A program made the translations under genes and the position numbers. The notes beneath the pieces are model-generated. The model worked only from the letters and a program-made list of their open reading frames with translations. It made no database searches and was not told the DNA's origin. From positions 1 to 64,000 of the forward strand of contig NZ_JBHUOR010000142.1 of the NCBI RefSeq assembly GCF_042686175.1: a stretch of DNA of 64,000 bases, read 5' to 3'. The stretch is from Kurthia populi (GTDB lineage Bacteria; Bacillota; Bacilli; Bacillales_A; Planococcaceae). Below, piece by piece: positions 51,601 through 60,112 of this stretch (the stretch's first letter is position 1; every line of letters begins with the position of its first letter).

Positions 51601-53967
51601 ATTGGCGAAGTGAATGATTTAAAAGATTATTATGAGAAAAATGTTCAAAAATCAGAGATCATTCAAGCGTTTGTGCCAAAGGGAAAAATGACAGAGTACA
51701 ATAAATTAATGGTGCTAATTCAAATCCAGGATGTCGCGCGCTATCAGCATTTCTATAAATACTGGTGTAGCACAGACGATATTTTATCGTATGACTACTT
51801 ATATGTGGATTTATCCCATGAGGATTTATTGAAGGTGTTAAAAGCATATAACACACTCGATACGGAACAAAAAGGAATCCTTACTTCAAGTAAGCATCGT
51901 GCAGACAGTGAAACAACAACGTCTTGCTATCTGCCAAACAAGCAAGAAGAGCGAGAAGTAATACGTGATGTATCCTTCTTAGCGAGTGCAGCATTTTTAG
52001 ATGAAGCATCAAAAATTGATAAGATGTATGAGGCATTAAAGCCGAGCAGCAAGGATTATTTAGAAAAAGTAATGGAATTGATTAAGACGTATGATGAAGC
52101 GGAGCCGGCAACGAAAGCATTCGTGAAGCATGCAGATGACATCGAAGCCTTAAAGGAGAAATATAAAACGGAGATTCAAGATTTAGCGAACTTTGAAAAA
52201 GCCGTTAAAGACTTATCCGTTGATAGCACAATTATGAACACAGGCGGCGCAACAGTGTATGCGGAGCAAACGGTACAAAGCGTCTATAATCGCTATAATC
52301 GTTTATCGGATTACGTTCAAAGTGTGGTCGCAGATGACATTATGAAGAAATATGAGCAGTTTGTATTGTTGCTTGATTTTTCTGTGCCAACACTGCGTGA
52401 TGCAAATGATGTCGCAGTGATTGAACGTACGGTAACGACTTCTGCGGTGACGACGAAAAAGGTTACGTATACGTTGAAGGCAGAACGATTAAATCAACAA
52501 ACTGTGCCACAGGATAAAGTGTTTGCTTTAGGTGTGGCAAATGATGTTTTAACGGTTGTGGCGCCTGCTAAGCCGACTGGTGCGATTATCGGTACACCGT
52601 ACACATTAGCTGAAATGGAAGATTTGAAAAATGCAGTGACCGCGTACGGCAAGCTTGGGAATGTTCAAAAAACGATGGTGAAAAATTTAGAAACAACAGC
52701 AACAACTGATTTTGAAAAATCACTGAAAATCTTACCGTTTTATGTGGATCAAAAGAAATATATCGATGAAGCACAGAAGATGGAAGATTTATATGCGAAG
52801 TTTGTGACGCAATATACGGACATTCCTTACGGCGATGATCCGTCAGACCCGCGTCCACCACTTGTAGATAAAGAAGCGAAGAAATATGCAGAGGCATTAA
52901 AGGCATTAGTATTCGCCTATGATGGCTTATCGAACAATGCGCGCTGGTATTTACGCAGTGCAGATAAGATGATGGAGCAAAAACGTTATTTTGAGAAGCT
53001 GTATAGTGGGACGAAGCTAAGCGGCGACGCACTAACGCCAGCCACTGCTGCCAATGTACAAGAATTTGAAAAGGCAGTAGCGGCGCTAAGTTCGAAATCA
53101 ACATTAGCTGTTGTCAATCCAATTGGTGTCAATTTAAACGATATTGCAGATGATATTTCAAACGTAGTGGCGATGTATAATAAATTATCAGATTATCAAA
53201 AAGCATGGTTAGATAGTAAAGTACTGGCACGTTATAATGAATTCTTGCCACTAATAGCGATTCGAGAAAATCTTTATAAATTACCACTCTTTGATGGCAC
53301 GAAAGAATTAACAGCGCTAGATGATGAGGAGGCAGCAATTTTATCGGAAACGTTGAAGCTGCATAAAGCGTTAAAGGGCGATGCTAAGACAATTTTTGAT
53401 AATACGAGCCTACCGAATAAAGAATATTTATCTGATGAGTACAATATTGCACAGGCTGAGGCAGTAGATAAGGTGATTGACTCAGTCAAAGAAGGTAGCT
53501 CATTTTTCAAACAATTTGTAAAAGCACAAAAAGCGTATGATGCTTTAACGAAGCAACAGCAAGAATATGTGAAAAATCGTAAAATGCTTACGAAGTATTA
53601 TAAAAAAGTAGATAAGGTGCAGTATAAGTATGATTTCAACGGTAAGGCACCAAGATCCTTTGAAAATAAATCGAATTCGCCTAATAAACTGAGCACGTAT
53701 AATCCATACGAAATGATTATCATGCTAGAAGAATTGGTGCTATATTTAGATGAAAATCAAGCGAGTATAAAAGAAGACTATTTAAAAGACGCCATCGACA
53801 TGGCGAACATCCGTAACGGCCTAAATAAAATGGTTAAAATTAATGGTGTTTCGTTAAAACCATTAAACGCAGCGGATACGAAGGCGCAAACACGCTACCA
53901 TTATTACTACAAGGTATTTGATATGAAAAACCAATTGAAAAACTTCAAAAAGGTTTTCCCTAAATAA
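48625..53967 (+). CDS. Giant secreted helical-repeat surface protein (1780 aa)
   Basis: GTG start with GGGAGG eight bases upstream. A signal peptide (about 1-34, ending AQAA) is followed by a very long, Lys/Ala-rich, mostly helical region. Degenerate repeats are visible: a unit of the form IDKxYxxLKPSSxxY...LxxxYxxAxPxxKxYVxxAxDL recurs near residues 252, 487, 727, 920, 1128, 1384 and 1612, roughly every 195-255 residues. Between copies are short Y-x-x-L-xxx-Q-xxx-V motifs (AYNALTEPQRLLVDK, AYGKLGNVQKTMVKN, MYNKLSDYQKAWLDS). No LPxTG, SLH or LysM anchor is seen. Family not recognised; an extracellular, perhaps adhesive or wall-associated, protein is an inference. It is placed between the flagellar genes and hpf. 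Confidence 0.85.
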   Translation: MHKKILTASLAVALTVPVWLTSAFPNGSQVAQAATKKPTKKAKAVIDKIKAIDSKKTNYIAKTRAANNAYKKLSTADKKLVSNYSTLKKHVAKIAPLEKKIKALTAQVNSITTKNYLTQAPKAQKTYDAMTSITKAAVPTTTLKRLQKYSNPAQAKASYKNVVNLLSTITTDPDGESIVVDISKDGMILDANGELDKTYTSNKTLAAKQLQSFLADYKKMDDFQKSLFDADEIAKINEYLKDEDKINQSVELAKLYEALNPTNKNFDSKSFELMMAYHDFSVLYPKETIDGKLTQRYIDPYYVEAMDIIYEKYRDTHAKLTAYNQALEVLEDTPNVRLATIKAAEDAYKASTKLSQGIQLSKYLEKDFVKLYEAYAEIPELLRTLNRAEAYDSINWDPNEKVAANQKNIQLEKHRETIAEAQKQYKKLGEDQQKFVDALTAGTIEQSSVLPSPVTLVNPYGFTKAESEKIALNRSFFPEETQIKDAEKLDKTYVKAVDKNDLQALIDSSVDFGKALPEVKKYTIFGKEMASVQETYKDQIADINKFKEQVALLNQGKTATITVPDANKPNELKIDNKKDIITAADVDAALEALRSAYKALEAKKAANPGKPAAMDMLPKELVKDYELYMTMPQLIREGQTLSDELVKKPYQPGTAELKVEEKDFKYNTGDEERIVAFGKAYNALTEPQRLLVDKAVIMDQANRNDNEKTPIARIWGTEYTLVANAIKIDAAILKLDTGSKSFAADVKKVYNQYKSASPKVKKYVINQERLHWFNGLVSKTSGNYPQAIANKFTELVGKLNTKSAVDTATNGATPVITAVDYYHTMIEHDTSTQSIIEKSVMKKYESYVEAYEVVNLLAATDIEHPTTQDIKNIQDAIKIYDKMSVGPKNAVMNSFKPVGGAETPQAKVLGKVDEIKTATEIDKAYQKLKPSSATYQVDMIKLYTTFINASPTVRKYVAAAEDLKAIETTYKKEYEAALAFIAEIDKITGASNIGEVNDLKDYYEKNVQKSEIIQAFVPKGKMTEYNKLMVLIQIQDVARYQHFYKYWCSTDDILSYDYLYVDLSHEDLLKVLKAYNTLDTEQKGILTSSKHRADSETTTSCYLPNKQEEREVIRDVSFLASAAFLDEASKIDKMYEALKPSSKDYLEKVMELIKTYDEAEPATKAFVKHADDIEALKEKYKTEIQDLANFEKAVKDLSVDSTIMNTGGATVYAEQTVQSVYNRYNRLSDYVQSVVADDIMKKYEQFVLLLDFSVPTLRDANDVAVIERTVTTSAVTTKKVTYTLKAERLNQQTVPQDKVFALGVANDVLTVVAPAKPTGAIIGTPYTLAEMEDLKNAVTAYGKLGNVQKTMVKNLETTATTDFEKSLKILPFYVDQKKYIDEAQKMEDLYAKFVTQYTDIPYGDDPSDPRPPLVDKEAKKYAEALKALVFAYDGLSNNARWYLRSADKMMEQKRYFEKLYSGTKLSGDALTPATAANVQEFEKAVAALSSKSTLAVVNPIGVNLNDIADDISNVVAMYNKLSDYQKAWLDSKVLARYNEFLPLIAIRENLYKLPLFDGTKELTALDDEEAAILSETLKLHKALKGDAKTIFDNTSLPNKEYLSDEYNIAQAEAVDKVIDSVKEGSSFFKQFVKAQKAYDALTKQQQEYVKNRKMLTKYYKKVDKVQYKYDFNGKAPRSFENKSNSPNKLSTYNPYEMIIMLEELVLYLDENQASIKEDYLKDAIDMANIRNGLNKMVKINGVSLKPLNAADTKAQTRYHYYYKVFDMKNQLKNFKKVFPK

Positions 53968-53975
53968 AGAAAAGG

Positions 53976-54007
53976 CAGTTCCATTTTTTGTGGAACTGTT
54001 TTTTTAA
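53976..54007 (+). terminator. Terminator after the giant repeat protein
   Basis: CAGTTCCA/TGGAACTG with a seven-base T-rich loop and seven following Ts, nine bases past the stop. Confidence 0.88.
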
Positions 54008-54147
54008 TATATTTTATTAGTTATAAATGACAAAAAACGAACAGAAAGTTTTATGTTATTTAATTCATATATTATAAAAGGTATAATAAAGGGTATGAAA
54101 AAGGGACTATAAACTTACTGAATTGATGAGTGAAGGGAGGCGTAGTG

Positions 54148-54567
54148 TTGCAGATAGAGGGTTTTTGCAACGCGTCTACTATGGAATATAAACGTAAGGA
54201 ATCATTTCGACATAAATTGGTTTATCCAATTCAATTGGTGTGCCTTGTGAAGCACCCAGACCGTGATGCGGCATTAGAGGCGCACGGGGAAATTATTGAT
54301 ATTAGTCCGCGTGGCTTGCGCATTGGCTTTGAGTGCGCTTTACCGAAGGATGTGGATGAATGCACGCTAATCCTGCGTTTCGTCATTCATGAGCGCACGT
54401 TTGATGTGTCAGGCGAGACGGTCTGGAACCGTCCTAATAGTGTCGGGGCGTATACATATGGCGTACGTCTAACTATTGATGATCGGATGCAAGAAAGCAT
54501 TATTGAAGATTTGAAACTGCGTCGTAAGCAGGAAGTCGCAAACAATAAAGAGAAGAAAAAAGCCTAA
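54148..54567 (+). CDS. PilZ domain protein
   Basis: About 139 residues. Three in-frame starts are near: GTG 54130, GTG 54145 and TTG 54148. GGGAGG at 54135-54140 best fits 54148 (seven-base gap). The PilZ domain shows the cyclic-di-GMP-binding RxxxR-like segment in YKRKESFRHKL and DISPRGLRIGF (the D/NxSxxG motif), followed by a beta-barrel ending YGVRLTID. A Lys/Glu-rich tail ends it. It probably binds c-di-GMP. Near flagellar genes, a link to motility or surface polysaccharide is plausible but not shown. A TATAAT at 54082-54087 lies upstream. Confidence 0.82.
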   Translation: MQIEGFCNASTMEYKRKESFRHKLVYPIQLVCLVKHPDRDAALEAHGEIIDISPRGLRIGFECALPKDVDECTLILRFVIHERTFDVSGETVWNRPNSVGAYTYGVRLTIDDRMQESIIEDLKLRRKQEVANNKEKKKA

Positions 54568-54660
54568 TTACGATTGTGAAAAATCGCGTATTTTGACACG
54601 AAAAGCGTTCTTTTTCCTATATTTAAAAAATATTTTGAAAAATATTTTAAATATTTTAAC

Positions 54661-54696
54661 GTTTAAGAAGGACTTTGCAGGGGAACTGTAGAATAT
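54661..54696 (+). promoter_or_regulatory. Overlapping sigma-H-like and sigma-B-like promoters of hpf
   Basis: Sigma-H: GAAGGACTT (54667-54675), 12 bp, GTAGAATAT (54688-54696), matching RnAGGAwWW-N11-12-RnnGAATwW at all but one position. Sigma-B: GTTTAA (54661-54666), 13 bp, GGGGAA (54680-54685), with a perfect -35 and a partial -10. B. subtilis hpf (yvyD) is known to be driven by both factors. Confidence 0.55.
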
Positions 54697-54820
54697 AGCA
54701 TTATAACAACCGTAAATAGTACGGGGGCTACGTCTACCCAACATTGATTTGTATGATAAAGTCACAGGTAGACATCCATCAATTATTCTACATGATGGAG
54801 TTCAAAAAGGAGGAGTTTAC

Positions 54821-55384
54821 ATGCTAACATTTAACATTCGTGGTGAAAACATTGAGGTAACTCCAGCAATTCGCGAGTACGTTGAGAGTAAAATTTCTAA
54901 ATTAGAACGCTACTTTAACAACGATATGGACGCAACAGCTAACGTTAACTTAAAAATCTACAACGACAAACGTACAAAAGTCGAAGTGACGATTCCTATG
55001 AAGCGCTTAACATTACGTGCTGAGGAACGTAACGATGATTTATATGCCGGTGTCGATGCAATCGTAGATAAGTTAGAGCGTCAAATTCGCAAACACAAAA
55101 CGAAAGTCAATCGTAAGTTCCGTGATCGCGAGGGTGTTGGTCTATACTTCGCCACTGCACCAGCAACAGAAACAGGCGCACCTGCTGTAGAAGAGGCTGA
55201 GGACGAATTACAAATTGTCCGCACGAAACAATTCTCATTAAAACCAATGGATGATGAGGAAGCAATCCTTCAAATGAACCTACTAGGTCATGACTTCTAC
55301 ATCTTCACAGATGCAGAGACAGACGAAACAAATATCGTCTACCGTCGTAAAGATGGAAAATACGGTCTAATCGAAACTAACTAA
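54821..55384 (+). CDS. hpf: Long-form ribosome hibernation promoting factor
   Basis: 187 residues from ATG 54821 with AAAGGAGGAG; the longer frame upstream lacks a ribosome site. The N-terminal domain (1-100) is the HPF/RaiA fold (FNIRGENIEVTPAIREYVESKISKLERYF read in parts, and RKHKTKVNRKFR). The C-terminal domain (about 125-187: IVRTKQFSLKPMDDEEAILQM, HDFYIFTDAETDETNIVYRRKDGKYGLIE in parts) is the dimerisation domain of the long form. It joins two 70S ribosomes into inactive 100S particles in stationary phase or stress. Stress promoters precede it (separate entry). Confidence 0.96.
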   Translation: MLTFNIRGENIEVTPAIREYVESKISKLERYFNNDMDATANVNLKIYNDKRTKVEVTIPMKRLTLRAEERNDDLYAGVDAIVDKLERQIRKHKTKVNRKFRDREGVGLYFATAPATETGAPAVEEAEDELQIVRTKQFSLKPMDDEEAILQMNLLGHDFYIFTDAETDETNIVYRRKDGKYGLIETN

Positions 55385-55396
55385 CTTTAACCTTTC

Positions 55397-55433
55397 AAAA
55401 TAGCCTGAAGCTTTTGCTTTAGGCTATTTTTTA
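55397..55433 (+). terminator. Terminator of hpf
   Basis: AAAATAGCCT/AGGCTATTTT with an inner AAGC/GCTT pair and a following T-run, 12 bases past the stop. Confidence 0.9.
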
Positions 55434-55484
55434 TGTGTTTTTTTATCGGATTCGGGAATTTAGTAGAAAAAGGGGGTTGGTGTG

Positions 55485-56111
55485 ATGGATTATATTTTAA
55501 TTGGTAATAGTGGGCATGCGCGTGTGATTCGTGATTGTATCGAAGCGAGTGGTGACCGAATTTTTGCAATTCTTGATGATAAGGATGCGATTCCGTCAAT
55601 GGATGGTGATATTTTTAGAGGGCCGCTTAGCGAGGTAGGACGACTGTTAGAAATTGATCATCGGCGCGTCATTTTAGCTTATAGCGATAATGGTGTGCGC
55701 AAGCAACTCGTCGATTATTTGAAGCTTCCTGATGAGAAGTATGGCATTGTCATTCATCCGAAGGCAGTTGTCAGCCATTATAGTGAGATTGGCGCGGGCT
55801 CGGTCGTGCTGCCTGGAGCAGTCGTAAACTCGGGCGCGGTCATTGGCAAGCATTGTATTTTGAACTCGCAGTCGGTTGTTGAGCATGAGAGTTTGTTACA
55901 AGATTATGTCCATGTGTCAACGGGCGCATCGATTACACGCGAGGTCGTTGTCGAAACAGGTGCTAGCCTTGGGGCAAATAGTACCATTATTCCAAATCGT
56001 AAAATTGGTGAGTGGTCGATTGTTGGTGCGGGCTCTGCGGTGATTGCGGATCTGCCACCGGGGTGTACAGCAGTCGGTTGTCCGGCGAAAATCTTAGAAA
56101 AAGAAGGTTAA
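55485..56111 (+). CDS. NeuD/PglD-type sugar O/N-acetyltransferase
   Basis: 208 residues from ATG 55485 (AGGGGG eight bases upstream). The N-terminal domain (1-80) has the sugar-nucleotide-binding start YILIGNSGHARVIRDCI, and the C-terminal half is a left-handed beta helix of hexapeptide repeats (SEIGAGSVVLPGAVVNSG, VHVSTGASITREVVVETG in parts) with the conserved His in VVEHESLL/HVSTGA. NeuD and PglD acetylate sialic acids or bacillosamine. It stands alone between hpf and secA, away from the pse island, so any role in flagellin sugar trimming is speculative. A hairpin terminator follows. Confidence 0.88.
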   Translation: MDYILIGNSGHARVIRDCIEASGDRIFAILDDKDAIPSMDGDIFRGPLSEVGRLLEIDHRRVILAYSDNGVRKQLVDYLKLPDEKYGIVIHPKAVVSHYSEIGAGSVVLPGAVVNSGAVIGKHCILNSQSVVEHESLLQDYVHVSTGASITREVVVETGASLGANSTIIPNRKIGEWSIVGAGSAVIADLPPGCTAVGCPAKILEKEG

Positions 56112-56116
56112 ATGAA

Positions 56117-56164
56117 GCTGATTCTTCCAAAGTTCGTAATTTTTTGGAAGAATCAGCTCTTTTC
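56117..56164 (+). terminator. Terminator after the NeuD-like gene
   Basis: AGCTGATTCTTCCAAA and TTTGGAAGAATCAGCT form a 16-bp perfect stem followed by CTTTT, six bases past the stop. Confidence 0.9.
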
Positions 56165-56322
56165 ATTGCTACAATTCCATTTTTTCATTACAATAAAATA
56201 TGGCGATGTATAATGATTTATACAATTTAGAGGGAATTCAGGATGATAATAATTCAATAAATCTGTTACTTTTGTATCGAGTAGCAGAATGAGGATTAAG
56301 ACTATATAGGATGTGAACATAA

Positions 56323-58884
56323 ATGCTTGGCATTTTAAATAAAATTTTTGATCCGAATAAACGTGAACTAAAACACTTAAACAAAGTGGCGGATCAGGTA
56401 GAGGCACTTGCTGACAAATTTGCAGCAATGTCGGATGATCAATTAAAACAAAACTCAGAAGACTATAAACAACGTATTGCAAATGGGGAGGACTTAGATA
56501 AAATTCGTCCAGAAGCATTTGCGAATATTCGCGAAGCGGCGAAACGCGTATTAGGCTTATATCCATACCGCGTACAAATCATGGGTGGTTCTACACTTCA
56601 TGAGGGGAATATCGCAGAAATGAAAACCGGTGAAGGTAAAACGTTAACGGGGACATTACCTGTGTATTTAAACGCGCTTACTGGGAAAGGCGTACACGTT
56701 GTAACGGTCAATGAATACTTAGCAGAACGTGATGCGGAAACAATGCGTCCACTGTATGAGTTCCTTGGCTTAACAGTCGGCTTGAACCTAAGCAGCATGT
56801 CAAAAGATGAAAAGCGCGAGGCGTATGCATGTGATATCACATACAGCACAAATAATGAGCTGGGCTTTGACTATTTACGTGACAATATGGTGCTTTATAA
56901 AGAAGAGCGCGTACAGCGTCCACTTTACTATGCCGTAATCGATGAAACCGATTCAGCGTTAATCGATGAAGCGCGTACACCACTTATCATCTCTGGACAA
57001 GCGAACAAATCAGCAGCACTTTACAAGCAATCGAATGCGTTTGTGCGCACGTTAAAACAAGCAAAAGGTACAAAAAATAAAGAAGGCAAAATGGAGTACG
57101 GTGAAGGCGACTACACATACGACATTGAAACAAAGGCGACAGCTCTTACTGAAGCAGGTATGGAGAAAGCAGAACGTGCCTTCAATATCGATAACTTATT
57201 CGATTTATCACATGTCCAGTTATTACATGCGATTAACCAATCATTAAAAGCGCATGCAGCAATGCACTTAGATGTGGATTATGTTGTACAAGACGGCGAA
57301 ATCATGATCGTTGATGGTTTCACGGGTCGTATTATGAATGGACGTCGTTACTCTGATGGCTTACACCAAGCAATCGAGGCAAAAGAGGGCGTTGATATTC
57401 AAAATGAATCAATGACAATGGCGACAATTACTTTCCAAAACTTCTTCCGTATGTATGAAAAACTGTCTGGTATGACAGGTACAGCGAAAACAGAAGAAGA
57501 GGAATTCCGTAACATTTACAATATGAATGTTGTCGTTATTCCAACAAATAAACCAATTGCGCGTGATGACCGTCCGGACTTAATCTACGCAACAATGCAA
57601 GGGAAATTCGTTTCGGTGGCGAATGAAATCGCAGAGCGTCATCACAAAGGCCAACCTGTGCTTGTTGGTACGGTTGCCATTGAAACATCTGAATTATTAT
57701 CAGAGCTACTTCGTAAACGTGGCATTCCACATGAAGTATTAAATGCGAAACATAACGAGCGCGAGGCAGAAATCGTTGCACTGGCTGGCCAACGCGGCGC
57801 GGTAACAATCGCGACAAATATGGCTGGTCGTGGTACCGATATCAAGCTTGGTGAGGGTGTACTTGAACTTGGCGGTTTAGCTGTCATAGGTACAGAGCGT
57901 CATGAATCTCGTCGTATCGATAACCAATTACGTGGTCGTGCTGGTCGTCAAGGTGACCCAGGTGTATCTCAATTCTACCTATCACTTGAAGATGACTTAA
58001 TGAAACGTTTCGGTTCAGACAGCATGAAAGCGATGATGACGCGTCTAGGTATGGACGATTCACAGCCTATCCAATCAGGTATGGTTTCAAAAGCGGTTGA
58101 ATCTGCACAAAAACGTGTTGAGGGGAATAACTTCGATGCACGTAAACGTTTATTACAATATGATGATGTCTCACGTCAACAACGTGAAATCATTTACAAA
58201 GAGCGCTACGAAGTATTGGAAACAGAAGATATGCGTCACTTAGTAGAATCAATGATTGATGATGTATTAGTATCAACTATTCAATCATTCACAGTCGCTG
58301 AAAATCCAGATGACTGGAACTACGAGTCAATGCTTACATTCTTAAATACAAACTTACTACGCGATGATTCGGTGACAATTGATGATTTACATGGTAAAAC
58401 ATCAGATGAAATCATCGACATGGTACGTGCGCTTGTAAAAGAGCAATACGACGAAAAAGAAGCGGAAATGACACCAGAACGTATGCGTGAATTTGAAAAA
58501 GTTATTTTACTTCGCGCGATTGATTCAAAATGGATCGACCACATCGATGCAATGGAACAATTACGTCAAGGGATTCATTTACGTGCGTATGCGCAAACAG
58601 ATCCACTTCACGAATACGAGCAAGAGGGCTTCCGTATGTTCAACTTAATGCTTGAAGCAATCAAGGAAGATGTTGCACGTTTCGCAATGAAAGCGGAAAT
58701 TCGCTCGAACTTAGAGCGTGAAGAAGTAGCGAAAGGGCAAGCGGTGAATCCGAAAGAGGAAAGCCAAGGCAAAAAGAAAAAACGTCAGCCTGTTCGCAAA
58801 AAACAAGAAATCGGCCGCAATGATTTATGCCCATGTGGTAGCGGTAAAAAATATAAAAACTGTCACGGTGCAGTTGAAGAATAA
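56323..58884 (+). CDS. secA: Preprotein translocase ATPase SecA
   Basis: 853 residues, near the B. subtilis length (841). Motifs: Walker A EMKTGEGKTLTGTLP, VIDETDSALIDEARTPLI (Walker B and following), TNMAGRGTDIKLGEGV and QLRGRAGRQGDPG (helicase motif VI). The C-terminus is the zinc-binding tail NDLCPCGSGKKYKNCHG, which binds membrane and SecB-like partners. It powers export of proteins through SecYEG. prfB follows after a hairpin, an order shared with B. subtilis. The ATG has an ATGTGAAC leader with a weak ribosome site. Confidence 0.98.
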   Translation: MLGILNKIFDPNKRELKHLNKVADQVEALADKFAAMSDDQLKQNSEDYKQRIANGEDLDKIRPEAFANIREAAKRVLGLYPYRVQIMGGSTLHEGNIAEMKTGEGKTLTGTLPVYLNALTGKGVHVVTVNEYLAERDAETMRPLYEFLGLTVGLNLSSMSKDEKREAYACDITYSTNNELGFDYLRDNMVLYKEERVQRPLYYAVIDETDSALIDEARTPLIISGQANKSAALYKQSNAFVRTLKQAKGTKNKEGKMEYGEGDYTYDIETKATALTEAGMEKAERAFNIDNLFDLSHVQLLHAINQSLKAHAAMHLDVDYVVQDGEIMIVDGFTGRIMNGRRYSDGLHQAIEAKEGVDIQNESMTMATITFQNFFRMYEKLSGMTGTAKTEEEEFRNIYNMNVVVIPTNKPIARDDRPDLIYATMQGKFVSVANEIAERHHKGQPVLVGTVAIETSELLSELLRKRGIPHEVLNAKHNEREAEIVALAGQRGAVTIATNMAGRGTDIKLGEGVLELGGLAVIGTERHESRRIDNQLRGRAGRQGDPGVSQFYLSLEDDLMKRFGSDSMKAMMTRLGMDDSQPIQSGMVSKAVESAQKRVEGNNFDARKRLLQYDDVSRQQREIIYKERYEVLETEDMRHLVESMIDDVLVSTIQSFTVAENPDDWNYESMLTFLNTNLLRDDSVTIDDLHGKTSDEIIDMVRALVKEQYDEKEAEMTPERMREFEKVILLRAIDSKWIDHIDAMEQLRQGIHLRAYAQTDPLHEYEQEGFRMFNLMLEAIKEDVARFAMKAEIRSNLEREEVAKGQAVNPKEESQGKKKKRQPVRKKQEIGRNDLCPCGSGKKYKNCHGAVEE

Positions 58885-58895
58885 GAGATCGTCGG

Positions 58896-58940
58896 AAATA
58901 GGGCTGTGAGTTCCATTGATCACAGTCCTATTTGTGATTT
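58896..58940 (+). terminator. Hairpin between secA and prfB
   Basis: AAATAGGGCTGTGA pairs with TCACAGTCCTATTT (one wobble). The T-run after it is short and interrupted (GTGATTTT), so it may act as a partial terminator or attenuator ahead of prfB. Confidence 0.6.
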
Positions 58941-58961
58941 TACAAACGGGAGGACAACGAC

Positions 58962-60066
58962 ATGCTAGAATTATCAGATATACGAAATGCGCTAGATGCC
59001 ACTGCAACAAAAATTGAAGACTTTAGGGGGTCTCTTTGACTTAGAAAACAAAGAGTTCCGTATTCAAGAAATGGATGAAATTATGTTGGACCCATCCTTT
59101 TGGGATGACCAACAAAAAGCGCAAGCTATTATTAACGAATCAAAGGGCTTAAAGGAAGTAGTGAATGAATTTTACTCACTTGAATCTGACCAGGAAGAGT
59201 TAGAGATGACCTTGGAATTATTAAAGGAGGAGCCAGATGAGGAGCTATTAGCTGAAGCTGGTGAATCCCTTGATACCTTCAAAAATCGTGTGGATGAATT
59301 TGAACTACAAATGCTTTTAAGTGATCCATATGATAAAAATAATGCGATTTTAGAATTACATCCAGGTGCTGGTGGTACAGAGTCTCAGGACTGGGGAACG
59401 ATGCTACTGCGCATGTATACGCGCTGGGCAGAGCAGCATGATTTTAAAGTGGAAACATTGGATTATTTGCCGGGCGATGAGGCGGGACTGAAATCTGTAA
59501 CGCTCGCAATCCGTGGACATAATGCATACGGCTATTTAAAAGCAGAAAAAGGCGTGCATCGTCTTGTACGTATTTCGCCGTTTGATTCAGCAGGTCGTCG
59601 TCATACGTCATTCGTGTCATGTGATGTGATGCCAGAATTTACAGATGAAGTGGTCGTGGATATTCGTACGGAAGATTTGAAAATTGATACTTACCGTGCA
59701 TCAGGTGCCGGTGGTCAGCATATTAACAAAACAGAATCAGCTGTGCGTATTACACATATTCCAACAAATACAGTTGTCTCTTGTCAGGCAGAGCGCTCAC
59801 AAATTAAAAACCGCGCGAAAGCAATGAGTATGCTGCAGGCGAAATTGTATCAATTGAAGCTAGAAGAAAAACAAGAGCATCTTGATGAAATTCGTGGCGA
59901 ACAAAAAGAAATTGGCTGGTCAAGTCAAATTCGCTCGTATGTCTTCCACCCATATTCGATGGTGAAAGATCATCGTACAAATGTGGAGACAGGGAATGTA
60001 CAAGCGGTAATGGATGGCGACATCGACCAATTTATTAATGCATATTTACGTATGCAAATGGCTTAA
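58962..60066 (+). CDS. prfB: Peptide chain release factor 2 with programmed +1 frameshift
   Basis: Translation starts at ATG 58962 (GGGAGGAC upstream), reads 25 codons to CTT (59034-59036), then meets an in-frame TGA at 59037-59039. An internal AGGGGG (59025-59030) just before CTTTGAC is the classical RF2 shift signal. Skipping T59037 joins residue 25 to the frame ending at 60066, giving about 367 residues. GAGGQHINKTES (GGQ, peptidyl-tRNA hydrolysis) and the RF2-type SPF in ISPFDSAGRRHTSF are present. RF2 reads UGA and UAA, so low RF2 slows UGA reading and favours the shift: autogenous control. Not a pseudogene. Confidence 0.97.
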
Positions 60067-60073
60067 CTAGTAG

Positions 60074-60112
60074 TAAAAAGGCTTGGAACGAACTAGGTTC
60101 CAAGCCTTTTTT
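60074..60112 (+). terminator. Bidirectional terminator between prfB and comK
   Basis: AAAAGGCTTGGAAC/GTTCCAAGCCTTTT, 14-bp perfect stem with a seven-base loop, A-run before and T-run after. It serves both converging genes. Confidence 0.93.

Noticed and set aside
59037..59039. Premature TGA in prfB read as a disabling mutation
   Set aside because: The AGGGGG signal and CTTTGAC context are the conserved RF2 frameshift site, and the joined protein is full length.
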